From Bacteroidaceae bacterium (GTDB lineage Bacteria > Bacteroidota > Bacteroidia > Bacteroidales > Bacteroidaceae), in the NCBI GenBank assembly GCA_017481875.1, contig JAFUOP010000048.1:1-60200 (forward strand): a stretch of DNA of 60,200 nucleotides, given 5' to 3'. Below are positions 9,598 to 17,050 of the stretch, one piece after another (position 1 is the first letter of the stretch; every line of letters starts with the position of its first letter). A model generated the notes under the pieces. The model had not been told where the DNA came from. It searched no databases and worked only from the letters and a program-made list of their open reading frames with translations. Position numbers and translations under genes: made by a program.

Positions 9598-9966
9598 TTA
9601 TTTTTTGCTCTCTAACTGCTTCATCAGCATTTCGTTGACTGCTTCGAGGAGTGCAATCCTCTTGTCTTTTTCCTCTATCAATGCCTGTAAGTTCGCTGTT
9701 TTTTCTTCAAGTGCGCCTACTGAATAGCAGGCAACATTGTTGCTGCTTCCCACAACGCTGATGTGTGGTAATTTATTCCTTATAAAGAATGTGTCCATAG
9801 ATACTCCGAAGAAATCCGCCACTTGTTCAAGGCGACTTGCTTTTACGTCTCTATCGACTAATGGGCGCAATCCTCCATCGCCGTCAAGCCCTAATGCTTC
9901 TAAAAGGTCTTTAGCACGCAAGTTGCGTTCTTTTAGCAGTGCTTTAATTATGTCTCCATTATACAT
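9598..9966 (-). CDS. Putative phage repressor (short XRE-type HTH plus coiled coil)
   Basis: 122 residues. The N-terminal 57 residues have the spacing of a helix-turn-helix domain (IIKALLKERNLRAKDLLEAL ... ASRLEQVADFFGVSMDTFF). The C-terminal third (about 80-118) is a charged coiled coil, likely for dimerisation. It is the only leftward gene at the left end and is divergent from the early operon, the position of a lysogeny repressor. There is no LexA/CI-type peptidase domain, so RecA-driven self-cleavage is not expected. Specific function is inferred from position. Confidence 0.7.
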   Translation of the reverse strand: MYNGDIIKALLKERNLRAKDLLEALGLDGDGGLRPLVDRDVKASRLEQVADFFGVSMDTFFIRNKLPHISVVGSSNNVACYSVGALEEKTANLQALIEEKDKRIALLEAVNEMLMKQLESKK

Positions 9967-9969
9967 ATT

Positions 9970-10068
9970 CCGTCAAATTAAGAATAATTAACAAAACAAA
10001 CCCGTCAATAATGACGGATATAATATTTTTTTATCATACTTTTGTAGCATCAAAAATATGATATTTTT
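9970..10068. promoter_or_regulatory. Divergent control region (candidate phage switch)
   Basis: Between repressor and early operon: a CCGTCA half-site (9970-9975), an inverted repeat CCGTCA-ATAA-TGACGG (10002-10017), a rightward -7 box TACTTTTG (10037-10044), and a palindrome AAAAATAT-G-ATATTTTT (10052-10068) just past the expected start point. Two kinds of palindrome suggest two DNA-binding proteins. The AT-rich palindrome is related to sites at 16982-17014. Confidence 0.5.
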
Positions 10069-10097
10069 TATTGTCTAACAAATAAATCTTCTTGATT

Positions 10098-10280
10098 ATG
10101 GCAGAAATGGTTATTAAGAACTACTACGACGGACTAACAACCGAGGAGAGGACGGATTTCATTTACAGCGCTTGCAAGCTGTGTGATATGAGTATTCCAA
10201 CCTTTTATAAGAAGTTGCGTACCGACACATTCAAAAAGAGTGAAGAGACACTTATTGTGGAAAAATTGATATGTGCATAA
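10098..10280 (+). CDS. Small early phage protein, possible HTH regulator
   Basis: 60 residues from the ATG at 10098 (a TTG two codons earlier is less likely). The middle (TDFIYSACKLCDMSIPTFYKKL) reads like a short recognition-helix region of the kind that selects DNA, and the gene is first in the rightward early operon, the place of a Cro- or Cox-like factor. No firm family match by eye. The next gene starts one base after its stop codon. Confidence 0.6.
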   Translation: MAEMVIKNYYDGLTTEERTDFIYSACKLCDMSIPTFYKKLRTDTFKKSEETLIVEKLICA

Positions 10281-10281
10281 T

Positions 10282-10827
10282 ATGATTGCCAATATTGAAT
10301 TTTACACAACACCGGATGGTGATGTTTGTTGTAAACCTCTTGAAGGACCAATGTTTATCCTCGACGAGAGTCGCAAAGAACTCATCGCAGAAATGATGGT
10401 GGCCATCAAAGAACTTTATCCGGGAGCCTTTGCGGCACTCTCGGAACTCTACTCCAAAAGTTCGCTAAACCAGAACTACTATCATTATAAGATAGTACAT
10501 AGGTTTATTCGCTGCAACTTTGGAGAATACGATGCTTTGTCAATGGATGTTGGCGGTTCCGGTCAATTCCGTATGGAAGATGTCAGGTGTCCGTTGCGCG
10601 GAGAGTGCAAATTTGACAGGTTAATCTGTCACGCACGACTGGAAACTAAACTTAGCGAAAGGGAACAGCAGGTGGCAAATCTTCTCGGTAAAGGATACTC
10701 GACTGAAGAGATAGGGGAAGAACTGCATATATCTCCCTACACCGTAAAGCGACACATTGCTAACATCAAGACCAGGCTTAAACTTACACACACAAATCAG
10801 ATAATCGCAAAATTTTCTAAGGAATGA
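10282..10827 (+). CDS. LuxR-type HTH transcription regulator
   Basis: 181 residues from the ATG at 10282 (a GTG at 10273 would add three). The last 65 residues are a clear LuxR/FixJ HTH: SEREQQVANLLGKGYSTEEIGEEL, then ISPYTVKRHIANI. The N-terminal 115 residues have no recognisable receiver or autoinducer domain; a Cys pair in CPLRGEC and another in DRLICH may bind metal. Second gene of the early operon, so a likely activator of later phage genes. It overlaps the next gene by 4 nt. Confidence 0.8.
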   Translation: MIANIEFYTTPDGDVCCKPLEGPMFILDESRKELIAEMMVAIKELYPGAFAALSELYSKSSLNQNYYHYKIVHRFIRCNFGEYDALSMDVGGSGQFRMEDVRCPLRGECKFDRLICHARLETKLSEREQQVANLLGKGYSTEEIGEELHISPYTVKRHIANIKTRLKLTHTNQIIAKFSKE

Positions 10828-11081
10828 AACAGGTTAAAGTGAGAAGACAAGTTAAAATAAAAGCCCAACCAATATGCGATTTGGAGGAGAATGATATCGG
10901 GAAGAAAATTACCATCGTAGATATAAATAGAGAGTTTTATACTGGCACATTTAAGGAGATAGTTGACGACAATGTGATACTGCAGAATCCTGGCGAATTG
11001 ATTGGTTTAGGACTTCCTCTCAAATCAGTTATATGCTTTTTCTATGGTAAACTGGAGGATGCAATTAAAAAAACATATTAA
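10824..11081 (+). CDS. Small early phage protein of unknown function
   Basis: 85 residues, basic N-terminus (KQVKVRRQVKIKA), then a beta-rich part with an SH3/OB-like feel (GKKITIVDINREFYTGTFKEIVDDNVILQNPGE) that could bind nucleic acid. The ATG overlaps the stop of the LuxR-type gene (ATGA). No family recognised. Confidence 0.65.
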   Translation: MKQVKVRRQVKIKAQPICDLEENDIGKKITIVDINREFYTGTFKEIVDDNVILQNPGELIGLGLPLKSVICFFYGKLEDAIKKTY

Positions 11082-11099
11082 TAATAAATAAGTACAGCT

Positions 11100-11855
11100 A
11101 TGAAACAGTATTATGAATATCTTTCTCAATTTTACGGTGACAAAGGGATGCTTGGCCTCTTTTATTTAGCAAGCACAAAATTGCCTAAATTGGATAACTA
11201 TTTCAGTGCACCTATTCTGTATATTTACGGCGAACAGGCTACAGGAAAGACTGAATTTGTGAATTTTATATTTAGAGAGTCGTTTGCTCGAAAATCCTTT
11301 AAGCATACAAGTACACCTACTTTTAGAGCCTTATTAAAGACTAATACGGATTTGATTATGCATCTTGATGATATTGATTCGGAGTTGGATTTGGAATGGA
11401 AGGAAAATATAAAGAGTTCATATGACAGGGTGCAATCAGAAAGAAGATTGATAATTTCCGGACGAGGATTGACAAAGGATGTCGCATTCATTTCAAGAAC
11501 TATTTTTATTGACTTATCTCGCGTTTTCCCTTTTACTGAAGAACAAGAGTGTATGTTCAAAGCAATGTCTTTTATACGCGATAAGGCTTCTTTATGGACA
11601 TATGAGTACAAAAAAGATGAAGCTAGGGCCATTCGGTCATTATTAAAAGCTGATAAAATCATTGAAAGCAGATGTGAAAATGCAGAACATAGGTTAAAGG
11701 AAAATTACAAGACCTTGTTAACCGCCTACTTCTATTTTGAAGATCTTTTCCCGGTTAGTGAATCCAAAGCCGTCGATATTGTATTAAGGAATTTGGAACT
11801 ACAAGAACTGATGCTTTATGAAGACAAAAAAGAGGATGACCAAGAAGAGGAGTAA
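11100..11855 (+). CDS. Stand-alone AAA+ ATPase resembling the primase-helicase ATPase domain
   Basis: 251 residues. Walker A GEQATGKT at 44-51, Walker B-like LIMHLDDID (about 86-94), a sensor stretch RRLIISGRG and an arginine-finger candidate in FISRTIF. The order and wording of these motifs match, block for block, the C-terminal ATPase of the primase-helicase encoded just downstream (GPKGSGKTE, ALVHLDEY, VIVSGQE, LFSRMVF). It lacks primase and zinc domains. It may load, block or cap that helicase; role unknown. The C-terminus is very acidic. Its end overlaps the next gene. Confidence 0.7.
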   Translation: MKQYYEYLSQFYGDKGMLGLFYLASTKLPKLDNYFSAPILYIYGEQATGKTEFVNFIFRESFARKSFKHTSTPTFRALLKTNTDLIMHLDDIDSELDLEWKENIKSSYDRVQSERRLIISGRGLTKDVAFISRTIFIDLSRVFPFTEEQECMFKAMSFIRDKASLWTYEYKKDEARAIRSLLKADKIIESRCENAEHRLKENYKTLLTAYFYFEDLFPVSESKAVDIVLRNLELQELMLYEDKKEDDQEEE

Positions 11856-12237
11856 AACCGTACGACGGATAATCCGACATTTAGGGAATATCAATCAAGC
11901 AGCTGCCGCCTCTTGTAAATCTTTTGATGAGATAGTGGAGCATCTGGGAAGAGTTAGTAAGATTTTAACAGATAGAACAATGATAACACACATTGAAAAA
12001 CAAAGAGTTCACTGCGTACTGCATCAGACACTGAACGGCTTTATGCTGAAGACCAGTTTCAATCCCTTCGAGAATATGAGGTTCCTTGAGGAGATGGACA
12101 AGCGCTTCCACGTCACTGGTGTTGAGAATACTCTTGAGAACGGTGTCAATGCCGTTGTATTCAACACCCGGGAGTATAAGACTGAGAACATCTTGGAGAC
12201 TATCCAAAATGTTCTTGAGGAGACTGTTTTTAATTGA
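11836..12237 (+). CDS. Early phage protein of unknown function
   Basis: 133 residues from the ATG at 11836 (an in-frame ATG at 11818 would add six). Strongly basic N-terminus (MTKKRSKTVRRIIRHLG), then helical. Overlaps the end of the ATPase gene by 20 nt, so it is probably translationally coupled to it. No family recognised; a helicase accessory or DNA-binding role is only a guess from position. Confidence 0.6.
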   Translation: MTKKRSKTVRRIIRHLGNINQAAAASCKSFDEIVEHLGRVSKILTDRTMITHIEKQRVHCVLHQTLNGFMLKTSFNPFENMRFLEEMDKRFHVTGVENTLENGVNAVVFNTREYKTENILETIQNVLEETVFN

Positions 12238-12250
12238 AGTTTTGTCTTTT

Positions 12251-12281
12251 GTACAAAGGTCTGAAAAATAGACCTTTGTAC
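12251..12281 (+). promoter_or_regulatory. Perfect hairpin just upstream of the primase-helicase start
   Basis: 12-bp arms at 12251-12262 and 12270-12281 with a 7-nt loop; no T run follows, so not a classical terminator. It ends 17 nt before the ATG at 12299 and could control translation or mRNA processing. Confidence 0.5.
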
Positions 12282-12298
12282 GCCAAAACACTTATATT

Positions 12299-15200
12299 AT
12301 GATTGATGATAAAAGCATTGAGCAAGTTCTTGCCCGAGCGGACATTGTGGATGTTATAGAATCTTGTGGAGTGCAGCTCAAGAAGAAAGGCGCGCACTAT
12401 GAATGTTGCTGTCCTTTCCATAGCGAGAAGACACCATCGTTCATCGTGGATCCGCGCAAACAAACGTGGTTCTGTTATGGCGCGTGCCAGGAGGGAGGAA
12501 ACTCCATCAGGTTCTTGATGAGATACAAAGCTCTGTCATTTCCCGATGCGGTGGCCGAACTCGCCAAGACATACAACATCGATATACAAAGCGAACAGCG
12601 CACCTTAACTCCTCAGGAACAGCAGGAGCAGGCAAAGAAGGATTCGATGCTAGCAATCAACGAAATGGCGGTGCAGTATTATGTCGGCAATATGGCTCTC
12701 TCATATCCCGAGAATACAGCTGCCATGGGTTATGCTACAAAGCGATGGGATAAGGAGTTCTGTCAGCTCATCGGAATAGGCTATGCCGGGAAAGATTGGG
12801 ACGGACTTTACAAGTACGCGCAGAGCAAAGGCTATTCGACCGACCTCATGGTGGAGATGGGATTGTTGAAGCGCAGTTCAAAAGGCTCGCTGTACGACTT
12901 TTTCCGCAACCGCATAATGATACCTATCCGCGACAAGTTTTCGCGTGTGATAGGCTTTACAGCTCGCAATCTGGGCGAGGACGGACCGAAGTACCTCAAT
13001 AGTTCTGCTTCGGCCATTTATGACAAAGAGAACTCTATCTTTGGCATAAACGTTGCCCTCCGCCAAGGAACAAAAGAGGAGACCTTCTATCTTGTCGAGG
13101 GTGCGCCTGATGTTCTGCGCCTGCAGTGCATAGGTGTTGCCAATGCTGTTGCTCCGCTTGGTTCTGCCTGGACTAAAGCACAGCTGCAGCAACTCAAGAA
13201 ATATGCTTCAACACTCTGCTTTATTCCTGATATAGATGTGCCAAAAGAGGGAGAACATTACGGTACCGGAATAAAATCCGTACTCAAGCACGGTGCGCTG
13301 GCACTCTCTATGGGCTTCAAGGTGAGCGTTATCCACCTGAACAGGACGTTCCAAGGCGAGAATGAGGAGGACATCGACGTGCCTTTGGTAAAGGCTGACC
13401 CCGACAGCTTTATCACGGATAAAGGTATTTGGCAGAGCCTGCTGCAGAAGAAACAGGACTTTATTGTATGGTATGTGCGCCAGCGATGGAATCCCAAAGC
13501 GACTACCGAAGAACGCAAGGATGTCATTGACGAGGTGGCAAAATTCATTGCCCTCATCGATGACGGAGTGCTCGAAAAGATGTACCTCAAGCAACTCCAG
13601 AACTTTGCCCCAAAAGATATATGGAGTACCGCTATTAACGCTGCCAAAAAAGCCACACGCGAACAAGCCAAGAAGAAAGGCAAGACGCTCGACAAGGAAC
13701 TGCTCGACAAGTACGGCTTTTACGAAGAGAATAACTGTTATTTTTCAGTCTCCAATCAAGGAGACTATCAATGGAGTAACTTTGTGATGGAGCCGATGTT
13801 CCATATCAAAGATGCCCTTTCACCAAAACGACTCTACAAAATACGAAATATAAACCGTCAGGAGGAAATCATTGAGCTGAAGCAAGAGGACCTTGTTTCG
13901 TTGGCGAAATTCAAGCAGAAAATTGAAGGTCTGGGCAATTACATTTGGCTGGCCAAAGAGGAACAGCTTACAAAGCTGAAGATGTTTCTCTATGAGCAGA
14001 CTGAGACTGCACTGGAGATAGTGCAGTTAGGTTGGCAGAAGCAGGGCTTTTTTGCATACGGCAATGGTATATATGCTGACAAGAAATGGTACACTACCGA
14101 TGAATACGGCATTGTGCGCCTCGATGACGAGCGCAATTTCTATCTGCCGGCATTCTCCAGGATATACGCTGATGAGCAGAAGCTCTTCCAGTTTGAACGC
14201 CGGTTCGTACACCTCGGCTATTCAGCGATATCACTATTGGACTACTCCAAGAAACTTGTTGCTGTTTTCGGGAATAATGCCAAAATAGGCATCGGTTTCC
14301 TCCTGGCAGCACTATTCCGTGACATTGTCACATCACAGTCACAATTCCCTATATTGAACCTCTTCGGTCCGAAAGGCTCCGGTAAGACAGAACTTGGCAC
14401 CTCGCTGATGTCATTCTTTGTCATCGAGAATAAACCGCCAAACCTCCACAGTTCATCAAAGGCCTCACTCGGTGACACTGTCGCACAGTGTGCCAACGCC
14501 CTTGTGCACCTCGATGAGTACCGCAATGACCTTGAGCTCGAGAAGCGCGAGTTTCTCAAGGCCATTTGGGACGGTACCGGCCGAACACGAATGAATATGG
14601 ACCGTGACAAGAAGCGTGAGACTACCGCTGTGGACTGCGGTGTCATCGTGTCCGGGCAGGAGATGGCCACTGCAGATATCGCACTCTTCAGCCGTATGGT
14701 ATTCCTGACCTTTGACACCAGTGAGTTCACCGCAGAGGCAAAGCGCAAGTTCAATGAACTGATGGAGGAGCGCAAGAAAGGACTTTCGCACCTCGCACTG
14801 CAGATCCTTTCACACCGCAAAAAGTTCGAGGCGGAATATGACGGCAACTACAAGAGTGCCTTCAGTGATATCACAGGACAACTCGAACAGGCACGCATTG
14901 AAGACCGCATACTCCGCAACTGGGTGGTGCCATTGGCCGCCTTCAGAACTTTGTCCGGTGTTCTTGAACTTCCGTTCACATACAACGATTTGCTGAAGAT
15001 AACCATTGAGGGTATCGTGCGACAGAACAGCGAGTGCAAGAGCAACAACGAGTTAGGCAAGTTCTGGGATTTGGTTGCATACCTCCGTCAGAATGGTGAT
15101 ATCTACAACGAAAGCGACTACCGCATTGTATATGTCAATGAGTTCTCCTGCAACTCCCCGGCTGTCAAAATGCAGTTCAAGGAGCAGAAACGTATTCTGC

Positions 15201-15529
15201 TACTCCGCAAGAGCCGCATTTTCCAGCTCTACAAAAAGGAGGCGCGCGCCGTGGGTGAGACCTCGTTGCCTGAAGGCTCTCTCAAGTTCTACCTCGAGAA
15301 GTCTCCCGAGTTCATCGGCACGAAGAACAGTGTCCGCTTCAAGAATGTATCAAAGGGTGTCTTTGATATCACCGTGAAGAAAGATGAACACGGCCGAGAC
15401 GTTACCACCTACAAGCAGACTGTCGATATGGCAATGGCCTTCGACTACGATTTACTGACCACACATTATAACATCAACCTTGAAGTCTCCGACATCTTTG
15501 CACAGGAGGATGAATTCAAGGATAAATAA
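12299..15529 (+). CDS. Phage primase-helicase (CHC2 zinc finger, Toprim, AAA+ helicase)
   Basis: 1076 residues. N-terminus: DnaG-type zinc finger with C38, H41, C59 and C63 (CPFHSEKTPSF ... WFCYGACQEGG); the last pair is spaced by three residues where DnaG usually has two. A primase core follows (RNRIMIPIRDKFSRVIGFTARNL), then a Toprim part (FYLVEGAPDVL ... LCFIPDIDVPKEG, about 260-345). After a long linker, an AAA+ ATPase: Walker A GPKGSGKTE (from about residue 690), Walker B ALVHLDEY, then VIVSGQE and FSRMVFLTFD. It should prime and unwind phage DNA in one protein. Preceded by a hairpin, followed by a terminator at 15566. Confidence 0.9.
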   Translation: MIDDKSIEQVLARADIVDVIESCGVQLKKKGAHYECCCPFHSEKTPSFIVDPRKQTWFCYGACQEGGNSIRFLMRYKALSFPDAVAELAKTYNIDIQSEQRTLTPQEQQEQAKKDSMLAINEMAVQYYVGNMALSYPENTAAMGYATKRWDKEFCQLIGIGYAGKDWDGLYKYAQSKGYSTDLMVEMGLLKRSSKGSLYDFFRNRIMIPIRDKFSRVIGFTARNLGEDGPKYLNSSASAIYDKENSIFGINVALRQGTKEETFYLVEGAPDVLRLQCIGVANAVAPLGSAWTKAQLQQLKKYASTLCFIPDIDVPKEGEHYGTGIKSVLKHGALALSMGFKVSVIHLNRTFQGENEEDIDVPLVKADPDSFITDKGIWQSLLQKKQDFIVWYVRQRWNPKATTEERKDVIDEVAKFIALIDDGVLEKMYLKQLQNFAPKDIWSTAINAAKKATREQAKKKGKTLDKELLDKYGFYEENNCYFSVSNQGDYQWSNFVMEPMFHIKDALSPKRLYKIRNINRQEEIIELKQEDLVSLAKFKQKIEGLGNYIWLAKEEQLTKLKMFLYEQTETALEIVQLGWQKQGFFAYGNGIYADKKWYTTDEYGIVRLDDERNFYLPAFSRIYADEQKLFQFERRFVHLGYSAISLLDYSKKLVAVFGNNAKIGIGFLLAALFRDIVTSQSQFPILNLFGPKGSGKTELGTSLMSFFVIENKPPNLHSSSKASLGDTVAQCANALVHLDEYRNDLELEKREFLKAIWDGTGRTRMNMDRDKKRETTAVDCGVIVSGQEMATADIALFSRMVFLTFDTSEFTAEAKRKFNELMEERKKGLSHLALQILSHRKKFEAEYDGNYKSAFSDITGQLEQARIEDRILRNWVVPLAAFRTLSGVLELPFTYNDLLKITIEGIVRQNSECKSNNELGKFWDLVAYLRQNGDIYNESDYRIVYVNEFSCNSPAVKMQFKEQKRILLLRKSRIFQLYKKEARAVGETSLPEGSLKFYLEKSPEFIGTKNSVRFKNVSKGVFDITVKKDEHGRDVTTYKQTVDMAMAFDYDLLTTHYNINLEVSDIFAQEDEFKDK

Positions 15530-15565
15530 AACTTTCTCATCATAATTTAAATTCAACATCCCCTT

Positions 15566-15598
15566 TCCCCTGGCTGCTGTGAAGCCCGGGGAATTTTT
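15566..15598 (+). terminator. Terminator after primase-helicase
   Basis: Stem TCCCC-T-GGCT / AGCC-C-GGGGA (15566-15592, one mismatch, 7-nt loop) followed by five T. Closes the early operon. Confidence 0.75.
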
Positions 15599-15612
15599 CA
15601 AAAAAACAGCTT

Positions 15613-15963
15613 ATGACAGTATTAGAAGAATTCAAACTATTTGAAAAGACAGTTCTCGAACTTGGCTTCGAGGAGGTCAAACGGCAGACCTTTAGATGGT
15701 ATATCAACCCTATTCTTTATGTTGATATAGAATTTAGATGGACTTATCTGCTCTACAACTGCAATATGAGAATCGGCAAAAAAGATGAGCCGCTGGCTTC
15801 TTTAGAGTACAAGGAAATTGTCTACATAAAGAAAATTTTCAACAGTACCGGAGACCCGATTTGGTGTGATAAAGATTACATCAAGCATATTATAATATCA
15901 CTGTTCACCAAAATGATAAGAGAACACGTCGATATGGCTTGGGGCACGTTTATAATTAAATGA
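15613..15963 (+). CDS. Phage protein of unknown function
   Basis: 116 residues, rich in aromatic residues (FRWYINPILYVDIEFRWTYLLYNC); soluble, mixed alpha/beta by eye. Lies after the early terminator; its own promoter is not obvious. The next gene starts 8 nt later. No family recognised. Confidence 0.65.
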   Translation: MTVLEEFKLFEKTVLELGFEEVKRQTFRWYINPILYVDIEFRWTYLLYNCNMRIGKKDEPLASLEYKEIVYIKKIFNSTGDPIWCDKDYIKHIIISLFTKMIREHVDMAWGTFIIK

Positions 15964-15971
15964 GTTGAACG

Positions 15972-16160
15972 ATGAAAAGTATAATGAGGGATTATTTCCG
16001 AATCTATTTTGTGGTATTCATAGCAGCTATGTTTGCCTATTGTTTTGACTGGATTGACAAAGTTGAGTTATTGCTTTCCGTTATATTCCTGGTTGTGTGT
16101 TATATATTCCTTATTTTATGTCAAATAAAGTCGATTTTAGAGGAAAAATCAAAAAAGTAA
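15972..16160 (+). CDS. Small two-helix membrane protein
   Basis: 62 residues with two hydrophobic segments (about 8-25 and 31-53) and a basic tail (EEKSKK). Could be a superinfection-exclusion or early membrane factor, but nothing in the sequence decides this. Its 3' end abuts the HicA operator region. Confidence 0.55.
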   Translation: MKSIMRDYFRIYFVVFIAAMFAYCFDWIDKVELLLSVIFLVVCYIFLILCQIKSILEEKSKK

Positions 16161-16211
16161 CGAAAAAGTTACTCAAATATTTGCATATAAGTAACGAATG
16201 TGTTACCTTTG
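16156..16211 (+). promoter_or_regulatory. hicAB promoter with two palindromic operators
   Basis: -33 TTTG (16180-16183), 20-nt spacer, -7 TACCTTTG (16204-16211). Two copies of the inverted repeat GTAAC-N6-GTTAC lie at 16157-16172 and 16191-16206, centres 34 bp apart; the second overlaps the -7 box. HicB-type antitoxins repress their own operon through such paired sites. Confidence 0.7.
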
Positions 16212-16240
16212 TTGACGTAAAGATTGAGATCATTGAAGTT

Positions 16241-16423
16241 ATGAAGACAAGTGAATTGACCGCAGCACTGCTCAACGCAGGTTGCTACATTCTCCGCAAT
16301 GGCTCAAGACACGATATCTGGTTCAGTCCGACAACGAACTGCAAATTTCCGGTACCCCGTCACGGAGCAAAAGAAATACCGAAAGGTACGGAGAAGAGTA
16401 TTAAGAAGCAGGCAGGGATTTAA
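16241..16423 (+). CDS. hicA: HicA-type mRNA interferase toxin
   Basis: 60 residues from the ATG at 16241, normal HicA size. The fold markers are present: KTSELTAALLNAGCYILRNGSRHDIWFS with the catalytic His in SRHDIW, then FPVPRHGAKEIPKGT. HicA cleaves mRNA when free; HicB binds and blocks it. The upstream promoter with twin operators and the hicB gene downstream complete the module. In a prophage it can stabilise the element or defend against other phages. Confidence 0.9.
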   Translation: MKTSELTAALLNAGCYILRNGSRHDIWFSPTTNCKFPVPRHGAKEIPKGTEKSIKKQAGI

Positions 16424-16514
16424 TCCCTCCTGCTCTTAAAAAAAACTTGTAATTGTGATTTCTTTGTGTCTCAATCTTTGTTTATGATTATAGTATTATC
16501 AAATATTTGTTCGT

Positions 16515-16913
16515 ATGAAAAAGGTTACTGTTATTATCGAGGTTGCCAATGACGGTGGTTTCAGCTGTTATATGGCAGATGATATCGAGGGCTTAGGCCT
16601 GATGGGCTACGGCGATACAGCCGAAGAGGCCAAGAACGATCTTCTTGTAGCCTATGAGGAAATAAAGGAACTCAATAAAGAGGAAGGCAAGGAGACTCCG
16701 GTACTTGAGTTCAGTTTCAAATACGATATCGCATCATTCTTTGACTATTACAAAATGCTTAATGTGACCGAGGTGGCCCGCCGTGTGGGTATCAATCCTT
16801 CACTTATGCGCCGTTACCGTTCCGGTATCTCACACGCATCACAGAAGCAATATGACAAGCTCAGAGACTACATTCATAGATTAGGCGCAGAGCTTTCTGC
16901 GGCTCAATTCTAA
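16515..16913 (+). CDS. hicB: HicB-type antitoxin with C-terminal HTH
   Basis: 132 residues. N-terminal HicB fold (TVIIEVANDGGFSCYMADDIEG, GYGDTAEEAKNDLLVAYEEI) that masks HicA, and a C-terminal XRE-like HTH (NVTEVARRVGINPSLMRRYRSG) that should bind the GTAAC-N6-GTTAC sites upstream of hicA. The toxin-first order is standard for hicAB. A 91-nt gap separates the two genes, longer than usual. An intrinsic terminator follows at once. Confidence 0.9.
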   Translation: MKKVTVIIEVANDGGFSCYMADDIEGLGLMGYGDTAEEAKNDLLVAYEEIKELNKEEGKETPVLEFSFKYDIASFFDYYKMLNVTEVARRVGINPSLMRRYRSGISHASQKQYDKLRDYIHRLGAELSAAQF

Positions 16914-16931
16914 TTCTCAATCTTTACACCG

Positions 16932-16960
16932 CCCCTCAGCATTTATGTTGAGGGGTTTTT
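16932..16960 (+). terminator. Terminator after hicB (copy 1 of a repeated terminator)
   Basis: CCCCTCA (16932-16938) pairs with TGAGGGG (16949-16955), then five T. The surrounding bases from 16921 are nearly identical to those at 17911. Confidence 0.85.
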
Positions 16961-16981
16961 GTTTTCTTTGCCTTTTATTAA

Positions 16982-17014
16982 ATATCATATTTTTTATGAT
17001 ATATTTTATGATAT
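16982..17014 (+). promoter_or_regulatory. Triple ATATCATA/TATGATAT operator-like site before the exonuclease gene
   Basis: ATATCATA (16982-16989), five T, TATGATAT (16995-17002), then another TATGATAT (17007-17014). A related palindrome lies in the left control region (10052-10068). Probably binds one phage regulator. The exonuclease ATG is at 17051. Confidence 0.5.
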
Positions 17015-17050
17015 TTGTATCTTTACAACCACACACAAACGACAAAGGCT

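Noticed and set aside
9134-9727. Overlapping open frames on both strands in the repeat region and prophage left end
   Set aside because: They follow the duplicated 73-bp repeats and run through the att site and terminator; no start context or family.
14242-14847. Minus-strand open frame of 201 codons inside the primase-helicase gene
   Set aside because: Opposite a conserved ATPase domain; Ser/Arg-rich shadow translation.
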